DNA of 64,000 nt from Glandiceps talaboti. Taxonomy: Eukaryota > Hemichordata > Enteropneusta > Spengelidae. The stretch covers positions 25,001-89,000 of the forward strand of contig NW_027554297.1 of the NCBI RefSeq assembly GCF_964340395.1, written 5' to 3'. A program made the translations under genes and the position numbers. Position 1 is the first letter of the stretch. Each line of letters starts with the position of its first letter. Under the pieces are notes generated by a model. It was not told the DNA's origin and made no database searches. It saw only the letters and a list, made by a program, of their open reading frames with translations. Positions 46,703 through 57,754 of this stretch are shown here, one piece after another.

Positions 46703-46807
46703 TTAACACTGGGTTTGCAGTAAGCATATTTTTAATGTAATTTTGACATGATTTTGTGAAACTGGTGTAAATTAGTCTAATCATTGTATATGTTTGTTTT
46801 ATATTAG

Positions 46808-46900
46808 GATCTCATTTATGCTGTTGAACGTGGAGATATAGAGAAGGTTAAATTCTACTTGGCTAATGGTTATGATGTCAATTATGCAGAAACATATAGG
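46808..46900 (+). CDS. Ankyrin-repeat exon (93 nt, phase 0)
   Basis: The second ankyrin exon in the same orientation and phase as 7295-7387. It translates to 31 residues with LIYAVERGDIEKVKFYLANG and YDVNYAE, that is the ankyrin helix-turn-helix and N-Y/A turn. It is preceded by a T-rich tract and TTAG, and followed by GTAAGT directly after an AGG codon. The length equals that of the first exon, so one repeat per exon is likely. If consecutive, the joined junction falls between NNI and DLIYA, a normal repeat boundary (inference). The protein's identity cannot be determined. Confidence 0.85.
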
Positions 46901-48456
46901 GTAAGTGTATCAGTAAATAAATCAGATCTTTGCCTATAAATGAATCTTGGGTAAGTTTTTAAATAAGTAGCTCATTGCTAATAATAAAAACAATATTTTT
47001 AGTTACAAAACAACATTGATTGCAGAGTGGTTGACATAAAGATAAGATGATTACAATGGAATATTGACAACAATAGCTAAACAGGCACTAATGTTAAAAA
47101 TGTTTGCAATTATCAGTTTTGATAGAAAACTACAACTTTTTGTGTGAAATGTGTTGCCCAAGTCCATGAAATTATTTATATATATAGTTATGTCTGACAA
47201 GTCGTTGCAAATTTAGTCTATGCATTAGGTGATACCACATCTAAGGAAAGACTTTAAACTACATTAAGCTAAAAATGAAACAAAATAAAACATGTCATGG
47301 TAAGACATTGAAATGAAAACAAAACACACTTGTGATCCAGTTAAAAATAATATTTTTGTCCAAAAGATATTGCCTACTTTAAACAATAAAGAACAAAAGT
47401 GAAACGGAAGTACAGTAACATGTATTCTATAATGTGAGATATCTTGTCGGTGGAATATGTAACTTGGATTTTGTCATAGATGTGTCATTGATTGACAGAT
47501 GTCATTGACTGAGCCATGTGCATTAGAAATTGTGTGACAATCTACAACAAACAAATTATAGTGCATATTGAATGTCAACATTTTAAATGTATGATCGGTT
47601 CTCTTATACGTAATCTTGGCTGACATTCAAATTATGGTGAAAATTCTGGTCAAGAGATCACTATAATACACATGATCAGTATCCCAAAGGACAGAGATGC
47701 TGTGTCTTGTTTTTACATTTTCTGAAGCCAAACAATGTCAATAATTTGTCGTCGACTTGATGATCAAGAATACAGAACACTTGTAGAGGTATGTTGATAT
47801 TACTGTGAGTCAAACTATATTTCATTGATCTGATCATAAGTGAATAGGGATAGGATTCCACTAATGACATTTCTACTGAGTGTACATTGAAGACCAGACA
47901 CTTGCACATTTCGTGCACTTAGCTGGACTAAGAAGATTTTTATTGCATGAAACTTGAAAGCCTTTCACGAATCCATAAATTGTACAAAGAAAGAAAGTAA
48001 TCCATATTGTAGTGTCAGTACTCTTACCCCTCCCCCTCCCCCCATTAAAATTTGACACTCCCCTTATGTGATCTAAAGTTATGAATCTTTCGATCCAAGA
48101 AAAGAATCCTTTCAATAGTGTAATGGCCGTCAAAAGAGTGTTATTCCGTTATGTACCGAAATGTTTACATCAGTACATCCAGTAATAGTAGAAAGACTGA
48201 AAGAAAGAAAGAAAGAAAGAAAGCTATGTTTGCCATATTGCAGTGCCAGCACTCTGGAGGCCCCTTCTAAATATTGGATCCTCCTCTTATGTAACCGCAA
48301 GTTACGAATAATTCCATCCAGGAATAATAGATGAAAAGAAAAGAATTCTAACCTTAGTGTAGTGACAGCATTCTGAAACAACAAACCCCCCCCCCACGTC
48401 AAATTGACCACTCCCTTAGATATCCACATTTATGCATCTGTGCAAATGAGGAATTG
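46901..48456. other. Intronic non-coding DNA; GAAA tract and degenerate ~120-bp units
   Basis: Blocks of the form CAGCACTCT plus C-rich spacer plus TCCCTTATGT recur near 48020, 48245 and 48370. A short (GAAA)n tract lies at about 48203-48222. No gene. Confidence 0.5.
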
Positions 48457-49225
48457 TGTATATATACGGTATTTTAGGGGACAGGGAACTCGATGATTAT
48501 ATGACCTTTTCGATTCAAGCTCAGGGTCATAGTCAAATTTCAAGGTCAACTCAATTTGTTGGACTTTTATTGAAACATTCATCGATACTTTTCTGTATAC
48601 TTCCATCAGATATGACCGGTAAAGCTGTAAGACAGTCAAGAAAATAGCCAAACATAAAATCTTTCCGAAAAATTTGAAAAAAAAGTATATATGAAGTGCT
48701 GTCAATATCTCCAATTATACCAAAAGTGTTAATATACTAATCTGAAAGTGCTATTGATATAATGTAAATGTTTGTATATAGGGTTTTGGGGACAAACAAT
48801 TCACTGATTACATGATCCTCTCAATCCAAGGTCAAGGCTATTTTAATTTTTTGTAATTATTAAAATACCATCGCACTCTTTTCTATCGCTATCATCAGAC
48901 GTGATCTTTACAGTGATGAAAAAGCCTCAGAAAATAGCAAATTGTATAGTCTTTCAGGAAAAATACAGCAAAGGCATATGCTGAGCTGCTTTTATTACAA
49001 ACTTCTGTTACCAAGACAACTGGTATCAATATCACCAAAATATTAAGGTATTGAATATCGCAGGGTCCCGAAGTGCTGCAGATATGACACAAGTGTCTAT
49101 ATATAGGTTTTAGGGGACGGGTAACACACTTATCACATGATCTTTTCGATCCAAGCTCAAGGTCATAGTCTATTTACAAGGACACTGAAATATTTTCACT
49201 TTGTTAATCCAAATATTCACAGGTG
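48457..49225. repeat. Degenerate ~320-bp tandem repeat, 3 copies
   Basis: The block GTTTTAGGGGACRGGTAAC followed by ATGATCTTTTCGATCCAAGC and TCAAGGTCATAGTC appears near 48465, 48782 and 49107, spaced about 320 bp, with considerable divergence. No coding. Confidence 0.7.
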
Positions 49226-49299
49226 TTTTCCCTAACTACCACCAAGACATAATGTGTAAGACTGCAAATCTATTAATATAGATATTGTAGACTGCAATC

Positions 49300-51200
49300 T
49301 ACTTTTGTACAAATAAACACTAACAGACCAGACTATCACTATAGTCTACACTTGTACACATATAAATACTCACTGACTAGACTATTAATTACCATAGACT
49401 TCAGTCTACACTTGTACACATAGAAATACTCACTGACTAGACTATTACCATAGACTTCAGTCTACGCTTGTACACATAGAAATACTCACTGACTAGACTA
49501 TTAATTACCATAGACTTCAGTCTACACTTGTACACATATAAATACTCACTGACTAGACTATTAATTACCATAGACTTCAGTCTACACTTGTACACATAGA
49601 AATACTCACTGACTAAACTATTACCATAGACTTCAGTCTACACTTGTACACATAGAAATACTCACTGACTAGACTATTACCATAGACTTCAGTCTACACT
49701 TGTACACATAGAAATACTCACTGACTAGACTATTACCATAGACTTCAGTCTACACTTGTACACATAGAAATACTCACTGACTAGACTATTAATTACCATA
49801 GACTTCAGTCTACACTTGTACACATAGAAATACTCACTGACTAGACTATTACCATAGACTTCAGTCTACACTAGTACACATAGAAGTACTCACTGACTAG
49901 ACTATTACCACAGACTTCAGTCTACACTTGTACACATAGAAATACTCACTGACTAGACTATTAGTTACCATAGACTTCAGTCTACACTTGTACACATAGA
50001 AATACTCACTGACTAGACTATTACCTTAGACTTCAGTCTACACTTGTACACATAGAAATACTCACTGACTAGACTTTTACCTTAGACTTCAGTCTACACT
50101 TGTACACATAGAAATACTCACTGACTAGACTATTAATTACCATAGACTTCAGTCTACACTTGTACACATAGAAATACTCACTGACTAGACTATTACCATA
50201 GACTTCAGTCTACACTTGTACACATAGAAATACTCACTGACTAGACTATTACCATAGACTTCAGTCTACACTTGTACACATAGAAATACTCACTGACTAG
50301 ACTATTAGTTACCATAGACTTCAGTCTACACTTGTACACATAGAAATACTCACTGACTAGACTATTACCATAGACTTCAGTCTACACTAGTACACATAGA
50401 AATACTCACTGACTAGACTATTACCACAGACTTCAGTCTACACTTGTACACATAGAAATACTCACTGACTAGACTATTAGTTACCATAGACTTCAGTCTA
50501 CACTTGTACACATAGAAATACTCACTGACTAGACTATTACCATAGACTTCAGTCTACACTTGTACACATAGAAATACTCACTGACTAGACTATTACCATA
50601 GACTTCAGTCTACACTTGTACACATAGAAATACTCACTGACTAGACTATTAATTACCATAGACTTCAGTCTACACTTGTACACATAGAAATACTCACTGA
50701 CTAGACTATTACCATAGACTTCAGTCTACACTAGTACACATAGAAGTACTCACTGACTAGACTATTACCATAGACTTCAGTCTACACTTGTACACATAGA
50801 AATACTCACTGACTAGACTATTACCATAGACTTCAGTCTACACTTGTACACATAGAAATACTCACTGACTAGACTATTACCATAGACTTCAGTCTACACT
50901 TGTACACATAGAAATACTCACTGACTAGACTATTACCATAGACTTCAGTCTACACTTGTACACATAGAAATACTCACTGACTAGACTATTACCATAGACT
51001 TCAGTCTTCACTTGTACACATATAAATACTCACTGACTAGACTATTACCATAGACTTCAGTCTACACTTGTACACATAGAAATACTCACTGACTAGACTA
51101 TTACCATAGACTTCAGTCTACACTTGTACACATATAAATACTCACTGACTAGACTATTACCATAGACTTCAGTCTACACTTGTACACATAGAAATACTGA
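49300..51200. repeat. 56-60-bp minisatellite, about 34 copies
   Basis: The unit is ATTACCATAGACTTCAGTCT, ACACTTGTACACATAGAAAT, ACTCACTGACTAGACT (56 bp), with some units lengthened by AATT or AGTT. It contains the palindrome TAGACTTCAGTCTA. Rare variants (CTAGTACACATAGAAGTACT, ACCACAGACTT) recur at about 49870 and 50730 and near 50390, suggesting block duplications inside the array. Confidence 0.93.
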
Positions 51201-51479
51201 CCAGATTGTATTTACATTTTGTAGAGTTCTGTTTATATTTATGCTACAAATAGAAATATACACTATTTTCTAAATTATTGCTGTTTTTAGATTTCAAATT
51301 TATTTGTGTATTGAAAATACAGTCAAATCGTGAAGACTTCAAATTTTCATTCAGTGTAAGACATGCTTAGTTTGCTATTATGAGCTGCAACAATTAAGAC
51401 ATAATATGGATACAATACTTTAGATAGAGATTTGTTCATGTTTCTATGCTATTCCGCGAGCTGTGTAGCTGTGATGGGG
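51201..51479. other. Non-coding spacer
   Basis: Nothing recognised. Confidence 0.45.
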
Positions 51480-52059
51480 AAGAAACTACCCCTGTATGGT
51501 TCCCTTACATACAGCAGTACTTTGATCTGCAGATCACAGTATTGCTGTCTGGAGAGTCCACAAGCTGGTAGCACTGATGGTAAACTCTCATCAGTTGGTG
51601 GCTAAGTGACTCCCCCCCCCCCCTTTTTACTAAATACACACGTTCCTCAGGATCAGAGATTGATTTCTTTACATACACAGCACCAGGGTCATTTTTAGTA
51701 AATCTAAAGTGATGATATGCACTGATACCTCTGCGACACTTCATATACTTTTTACTCATCCCACCACTCCCTCCAACTGATAATTTGATTCATTCTGACA
51801 ATCATTAGTTGTAGTTTGAGATGTATAAGGCCTGGAAGAGTTGACCTTTGAACTCATATTTACAACATGACATAGCTGTACTATAGTTATCATTCCTCAT
51901 GTACAACTGACGTATCTTACCAAAGACAGAATCACATATAATGGTATTGGATATCTTCATGTATCCCTTTACTACAACGATATCTAAAATATCAATGATG
52001 AATAAAATATTGTAAGACACTTTTGTTCTTATTTTGACCTGAAAGGTTGTATGCATCAA
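51480..52059 (-). pseudogene. Decayed second copy of the HADNC/GQNKN-family transposase gene
   Basis: Minus-strand pieces match the C-terminal third of the gene at 34261-35574: FGKIRQLYMR (51805-52059 frame), then ISAYHHFRFTKNDPGAVYV and DPEERVYLVKRG (51505-51759 frame), then in another frame YVREPYRG near 51500. Frameshifts, a C homopolymer (about 51612-51624) and loss of the N-terminal two thirds show it is dead. No TIRs were found around it. The divergence from the intact copy is substantial, so it belongs to a related, older family. Confidence 0.82.
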
Positions 52060-53163
52060 ATGGTAAAATCAAATGTACAAAGATTATGTCATTGTTACTA
52101 TTATTATTATTGTTATGGTGAGATTGTATCATTCTCCAAAAATTCTCAGATTACTAAATTGTTTGTTAGTTTTTATAAATAACGTGCAAGACGCCCTTAT
52201 TTGGAAGACATTTTTCTGAAAAAAGGAGCTCGAATATTCGTTTGCACAATAGTCAGGTGACTTAGCAACTTGATTGTTACATGCCGGATAAAAGCACCAA
52301 ATATGACATGAATGTTCCTAAGGATCTATTTATTGATTTGAGCATAGGAGTCCACCTGAATATTTGCATAAACCAGTAAAATTCAAAATAATCGCCATCA
52401 ACCTTGAAAAATCATGTTTCAGCAAAATAACCTACTGAAAAACAATAATGTTGTCATGAATCATGCTTAAGATTAATTTATTGATTTTATCCTGGAAGCT
52501 TTTTTAGAATATATGTATTTATGTTCCAGATATATGGATAACATTCCCAATGACATTATTACCATTGAAAACAGCTATAATTATGGGAAATCATTTACAT
52601 AAAGGTGCCAAATTTGGCATGATTGTTTCTCAGCACCTGCTAATTGATTTTAGCTGGAAGCTCCTCTAAAAATTGGAATACATTTGCATATATCAGTCAA
52701 ATTAAAAATGGCTGGCATCACAAAATTTAAAATTGAGAGAGAAAACAAATCTTAGGAAGCAGAATCCAATGTTAACGAGCCTTCACTATAAAAAGTAATG
52801 TGAAGTATGATTTGTGTTTCTGCATATCTGGGTTGGACTCCAAAACCCTTTCAAAAAGATTACCTAAAAATATCATAACTTATAACTCATGACTTATTTT
52901 TTCGCCCCCAATTCTTCCCAGAAATTGTGTTCCTAGAAATTATTGATATTCTGATAGTGACCCCAAACTCTCACCAGACTTTTTTTAGGGAATTATTTTG
53001 AAACTTATGAAAGGGTTTCAGAGCCCCCCCCCCCCCCCCCCCCCGAATCCGTTCTATAATTCTCCCATATAATCTGATAATAGATATTATTGTATTCTCC
53101 CTTCCCTTCTCCACCCAAGAAAAAAAAACTTCCCTACGAAAGTCCCACCTTTCAGCCTCCTAT
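52060..53163. other. Non-coding; degenerate internal repeats
   Basis: Similar blocks (TTTATTGATTTTATCCTGGAAGC-like, GCATAAACCAGTAAAATTCAAAA-like) recur near 52330, 52480 and 52640, pointing to an old ~150-bp tandem or a decayed element. A C homopolymer lies at about 53025-53044. Confidence 0.5.
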
Positions 53164-53296
53164 AGTAGTATAAGAACTGATGGGAAGCCCACACTTCCAG
53201 GATACGATACTCTCAGACATTAACACTCAAGTCATGACATTCCATGTATTGGTGTTTTCTAGCAAAGGTGCTGGTCCCATCAGTTCTTATACTACT
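53164..53296. mobile_element. 133-bp MITE with 22-bp perfect TIRs
   Basis: AGTAGTATAAGAACTGATGG plus GA (53164-53185) is exactly inverted at 53275-53296. The internal ~90 bp is unique. No coding. No target-site duplication was established. Confidence 0.8.
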
Positions 53297-54075
53297 CAAA
53301 TTAAAGAGACAATTTCATAATATAACGATTCCTGTGTTGGAAATTGTTGTCTAAGCTACTACCAGAATTGCAAAAAAATAGTAATTTTGGAAGTTCTTCA
53401 TATTCACATGTAGACATGACAAGCAGAGATTGCTGTCATAGTTAGTTTCTGATGAGGAGCACAGTCATGCATACAGTCAGAAGGTATCTTGGCATTTTTA
53501 TACATTCTCTTGAGAATTTACCAAGAAACTTGTGAAGTTGACCTGTTAGTTGAATTATCAAAATCAAGCTGTGTTTTGCATAGAGTCTGTAGCATGTATG
53601 TTTAAAATTAATGTAATGTAGTACAAGAGTAGCAGAGAAATGTAGAGTGCATGCATTAGTTTTGGTGTTTACATAACTTTTAATGAATATACATGGACAA
53701 TCATGATTTACTACAAAAGTCAAAAGCTTTAATATGTGGAGACTCCATTCAACTTTAAGAGTCTATCCCTACATTACAATGTAGTTGGTGTAAACTTACT
53801 TTTCAAACCTCGACCTTTGACCATGAATTTTTATTTCCCATTCAATTACCAAAATCCAGTCATTTCCTTTATGTGATCGACACACTCTGTAGTATCACTT
53901 TGTTGTCACTAATTTGTTTTAAACCATTTCTACATTCAATCACAGAGGTAAATATTTGTTGCAACTAATTCCTGTTAAAACATGTCTCCATTCAGTGTCA
54001 TAGGGGATGGGAGGGTACCTAATCAGTAATACATATTAACCAATACCTAAACTGTATATATTACACATTACACGA
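53297..54075. other. Non-coding; nothing recognised
   Basis: AT-rich DNA without gene-like features. Confidence 0.45.
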
Positions 54076-54361
54076 TTGTTTCTCGCTTTACAATTATTAC
54101 CCCTAGCATGGATCTATAGCGACACAACGGCCCTTTATACTTCCTCAACTCCCTGGGGATCATACATTCCATTACAGCCTTTATAAGTGCATAGGTTTAA
54201 AGCATTCAAACTGCAACCTCTATCCTACCAGATCCCCAATTATACAGCTGGGGTGACTGAAGGACATGCATGGTTCAAATCTTGCCCAAGGACTTTAGCC
54301 ACTCAGAAACAAACAGCAGCGATGGGGCTCAAACCTGCAACCTGCAGATTCAAAGCCAGCC
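54076..54361 (-). mobile_element. tRNA-derived SINE, inverted copy
   Basis: On the minus strand: GTGGCTGGCTTTGAATCTGC and AGGTTGCAGGTTTGAGCCCC (box A/B-like), then TTCTGAGTGGCTAAAGTCCT, GGATCTGGTAGGATAGAGGT, GGGAGTTGAGGAAGTATAAA and ATAATTGTAAAGCGAG. It has a single head copy. The 5' end is cut where a 58-bp inverted repeat begins (54362). Confidence 0.78.
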
Positions 54362-55666
54362 ACTTCTGTAAGACCCAATTCTCTCCTCACAACTGACAAT
54401 TCATTTACTATATGCCATACAGTTGTCAGCAGCAAACATGAGGGGAACTAACTGTACATTTGCTTTAGGTAAATCCTGATGTCAAAAAGTGTTGTGAGGG
54501 AACATGTTGATGACACATCATTAATAACATGTAGAGGTAGTGAGTGAGGATACACAATTTACACTTGTTTTGTGGACAACATTTAGAATTGTGAACTGAA
54601 TGTCATCAGTTATATGTTCTGACAAAAACATTCGTCAAAATTGTACAATGTCTTAAGTTACAATAGAAACCAGTTAACCTAAAACAGAACAATGTGTGGT
54701 TCAACACAAAATCTTACTATGCTACAAATTTATCATATAGGATGTCAACATTTATACTAGAATTACTACATTTCATCATCTACAATGTAGAGAACCAAAA
54801 TGTTATCAACATTGCTACATGTTTTTGCATAGGTTACCAATATTTTAGATTGTCAACATACATGGAGTAACAATATATACTTAGTTGGTGATGATCTGCT
54901 TAAATACTGGTATCTCATAGAAAGAAATGTACCACAAGTAGTAATGTTGGTAGGATTTTTTCTGTGACTGACAGTAAAATGTAGCAATATGAATATTATT
55001 TTTGTCAAGACAGAAATGCTGTGTTTCAGGACAACTGGATTCCATTGTATATAGTTTAAAAAATCAAAATTGATTTAAATAAACATTATCGCGTCAAATG
55101 CACTGACGGAACAAGTTAAATTAGGAAGCCTTCAGTAATTAAAGGGGGGGGGGGGTATAGCCAGGGGGAATTAGGAGGAGGAGGAATGGGGGGGGGGGGG
55201 TCAACCTTTACAAATAAATTGTTGGAGAAAGGCCATATTTTAGAAAATGGGATAGGGGAGAGTCACATTTTACTTTGACTAACTATGTTGTGTAGTTTAG
55301 CATTATTTTGTGATTTTGGCATTCTATCACTCCACATCATATGCAAACTACTTGTGAAATAACCTGTAGGTTGGCATTTAGTGACCACTCAAAAATTAAA
55401 TTAATATTATTTTGATTGTAGACACTGTACTTTACATTGTTATAAGCTATGGTTATGAAATGATCAAAACAAGTTCACTTTTACTATACCATCCGTGTAA
55501 CCATGGTAATGAACAGTCCAGTGTTGCCATAAATTAATGGCTTAGGTGTTGGGTTTGGTATCATAATATCAGACCATGTCATCAAATCACTGCTGACATT
55601 GACAACCATATGGCATATAGTAAATGAATTGTCAGTTGTGAGGAGAGGAGTGGGTCTTACAGAAGT
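54362..55666. repeat. 58-bp inverted repeat pair enclosing ~1.2 kb
   Basis: ACTTCTGTAAGACCCA...ATATGCCATA at 54362-54419 is repeated inverted at 55609-55666 with about two differences, with looser similarity extending further inward (GTTGTCA, GTCAGCAG). The enclosed DNA is non-coding and includes a G-rich dispersed repeat at 55125-55275. It may be the TIRs of a non-autonomous element; no target duplication was recognised. Confidence 0.7.
55125..55275. repeat. G-rich dispersed repeat, rearranged copy
   Basis: GAAGCCTTCAGTAATTAAAG with long G runs (the inverted tail of the family seen at 60-250 and 4557-4680) is followed by a direct GGCCATATTTTAGAAAATGG and GGGAGAGTCACATTTTAC head, so tail and head are arranged differently from the other copies. 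Confidence 0.6.
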
Positions 55667-55899
55667 AAAATGGGAACAGTTTGGTATATAGAAATCTATA
55701 GTTATAGATACCAATGTAGGCTTTTGTACGAAATTCAAGATAAATACATTACTACTGAGGGGGTAAAAATTAATGTTTTACACTATAGATATCTATAGTT
55801 ATATACAGTTATATACCAATCTAGGTTTGAACGTTAGGAATGTTCATAAAGTATTAGAATTCAACCAGTCACCATGGTTAAAACAATATATTGATTCTA
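55667..55899. other. Non-coding
   Basis: Two copies of a CTATAGATATCTATAGTTATA-like stretch near 55690 and 55780; otherwise nothing seen. Confidence 0.4.
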
Positions 55900-56275
55900 T
55901 AAGTCAAAAAAGAGGTAATACAGACAACTCATAATAAAGATTTTTTGAAAGACTGATTGCCATGATATTTGATGGGACATACCATAGGGCATGTAGGTGG
56001 AAAATTGTTCAAATGAAAATGATTGCATCAGAGATGTGTGGTTAGGGTCAAAAATCTATATATCAAAAATCTATAATACCAAAACTACTAAGCAGATTAA
56101 CCTGTAATGTGATAGGAGTAAGATTAGGGGTGTTAATTTAAGAATTGCTGATGAAGTGATGGTCCTATCAGTGATATGCAAATTAGGTCTGGTGGGAACG
56201 TACTTAGGAGTGTTTAGAAGTACTGATGATATGCTGATTTTATCAGCGATATGCAAATTAGAGCATAAAAATGTG
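55900..56275. repeat. Internal fragment of the TAGCACAACTG element family
   Basis: Contains GATTGCCATGATATTTGATG, AAAATTGTTCAAATGAAAATG, AAAACTACTAAGCAGATTAA and two ATATGCAAATTAG blocks, the subrepeats of the family. Terminal inverted repeats are absent. Confidence 0.6.
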
Positions 56276-57684
56276 TCTTTTGTGGGTGGAGTCTGCTATC
56301 ACAAATATCATAACCTCCCTAAACTGAATGATTGGCACATAGTTATATGGTGTGTTACAATAAAACTCAATGATTCCTGTGTGCAATTATTTCTGATAAA
56401 CAAGGGTTAGCTGAGTTTAAAGACTGTTTGTTTTACACATATCAATACTATAATATTAGTAATACTACAAGTGACAATGGAATTAACAAGTTATTTTTAT
56501 ATATTTTTCTATCAAGGTTATATTCTAGATTTTTTGTGTAATGGTTTCAAAACCTCACACCCACACATTCTCAGCAAACAGAACAGCACAAGTCTGTATT
56601 TTTGCCATTTACACAGCTTTTCTTGTCCATTCACAGGGAAAACGTAGCCTCAGATTGTTATCCACATTTGCTATTCATGTTGTCATAATTACAATTTGAA
56701 TACATGTTAAGATATAGATATTCTTAGAGGCCAAAAGATCAATGTCATTTTAATGAACAACCTATAATTCAATAAGTTTAACTTTGGCTAACTTCAATAA
56801 ACAATCTTTTCCCCAAATAATGATGAAACAATTTTGTATGTTCCCACAATGTCAACATGACTTCTATGTGACTTGTCTTTAATTTCCAATATTTTCAGAA
56901 ATTACAAAACTTAACATCAGACCAAATTTTTTCACTGCTAGTCACAATCGTTTATGACATCCCATATCAAGTGTACAAATGCACCAGTTACATTTATTTT
57001 AATTAGCATCCCAGTGAGGTATCTCTAAATGCAATCAGTCTGTAAATAGTGTTGTCACTGTCAGTGTGAAGTAAAAGGTTCAATTGTCATGAAACACCAG
57101 TTATTAAACACATATGTAATAAGACAAGGATATCTCACTTACAGTTATTGATAATTACAGTTGGGACAATCTCATTACACTGTTAGCTGTGACAACATTG
57201 TTTACAAATGGACTACAGTTAGAAGGTCCACATGTTAACCTTACAATTAAAGTGGTGTTATTTTACACTGGATATGGATGACATTAATAATTAGATCCCA
57301 TTGTATATAGTATTAAACAGCAAAACTAATTGAAAGGAAAATTGTGGAGTCAAACCCAGTGATAGTCTGGATGCCAAACTATGGTTTCTAACCCTAACCA
57401 CAGTCTGGTCAAAGTCCCTCAATCAGCACACATTCCTGTGTTCCCTCATACAGCGTTCATATAAACATGATTATGTTGTTGAGTCCCCAAGTGATTTAGT
57501 TTAAATTCTACTGATGGTGGAGTCCTGGTTGGACATTGTAAAAACAGCTGTACCAAATTGATATTTGATGAGCAGTGATGACACCCCTTTATTACTAGTG
57601 GTATGTGCTGTTCATGTTTTACTCACAATGAGGTTGAGCCATAATTAACACCTTTCATCAGAGCTTTGACTATACTGTAAGTGA
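56276..57684. other. Non-coding; nothing recognised
   Basis: AT-rich unique DNA, with no exon-like or RNA feature that I can support. Confidence 0.45.
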
Positions 57685-57735
57685 AGGTATAAATCATAAC
57701 GATACTGTATAGGAACTAGACTAACCCACTGATGA
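57685..57735 (-). repeat. Solo copy of the 46/48-bp minisatellite unit
   Basis: On the minus strand it reads TTAGTCTAGTTCCTATACAG then TATCGTTATGATTT, matching one unit of the array at 32615-39452 in opposite orientation and about 18 kb away. Confidence 0.7.
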
Positions 57736-57754
57736 AACAAGTTAAATTAGAACA

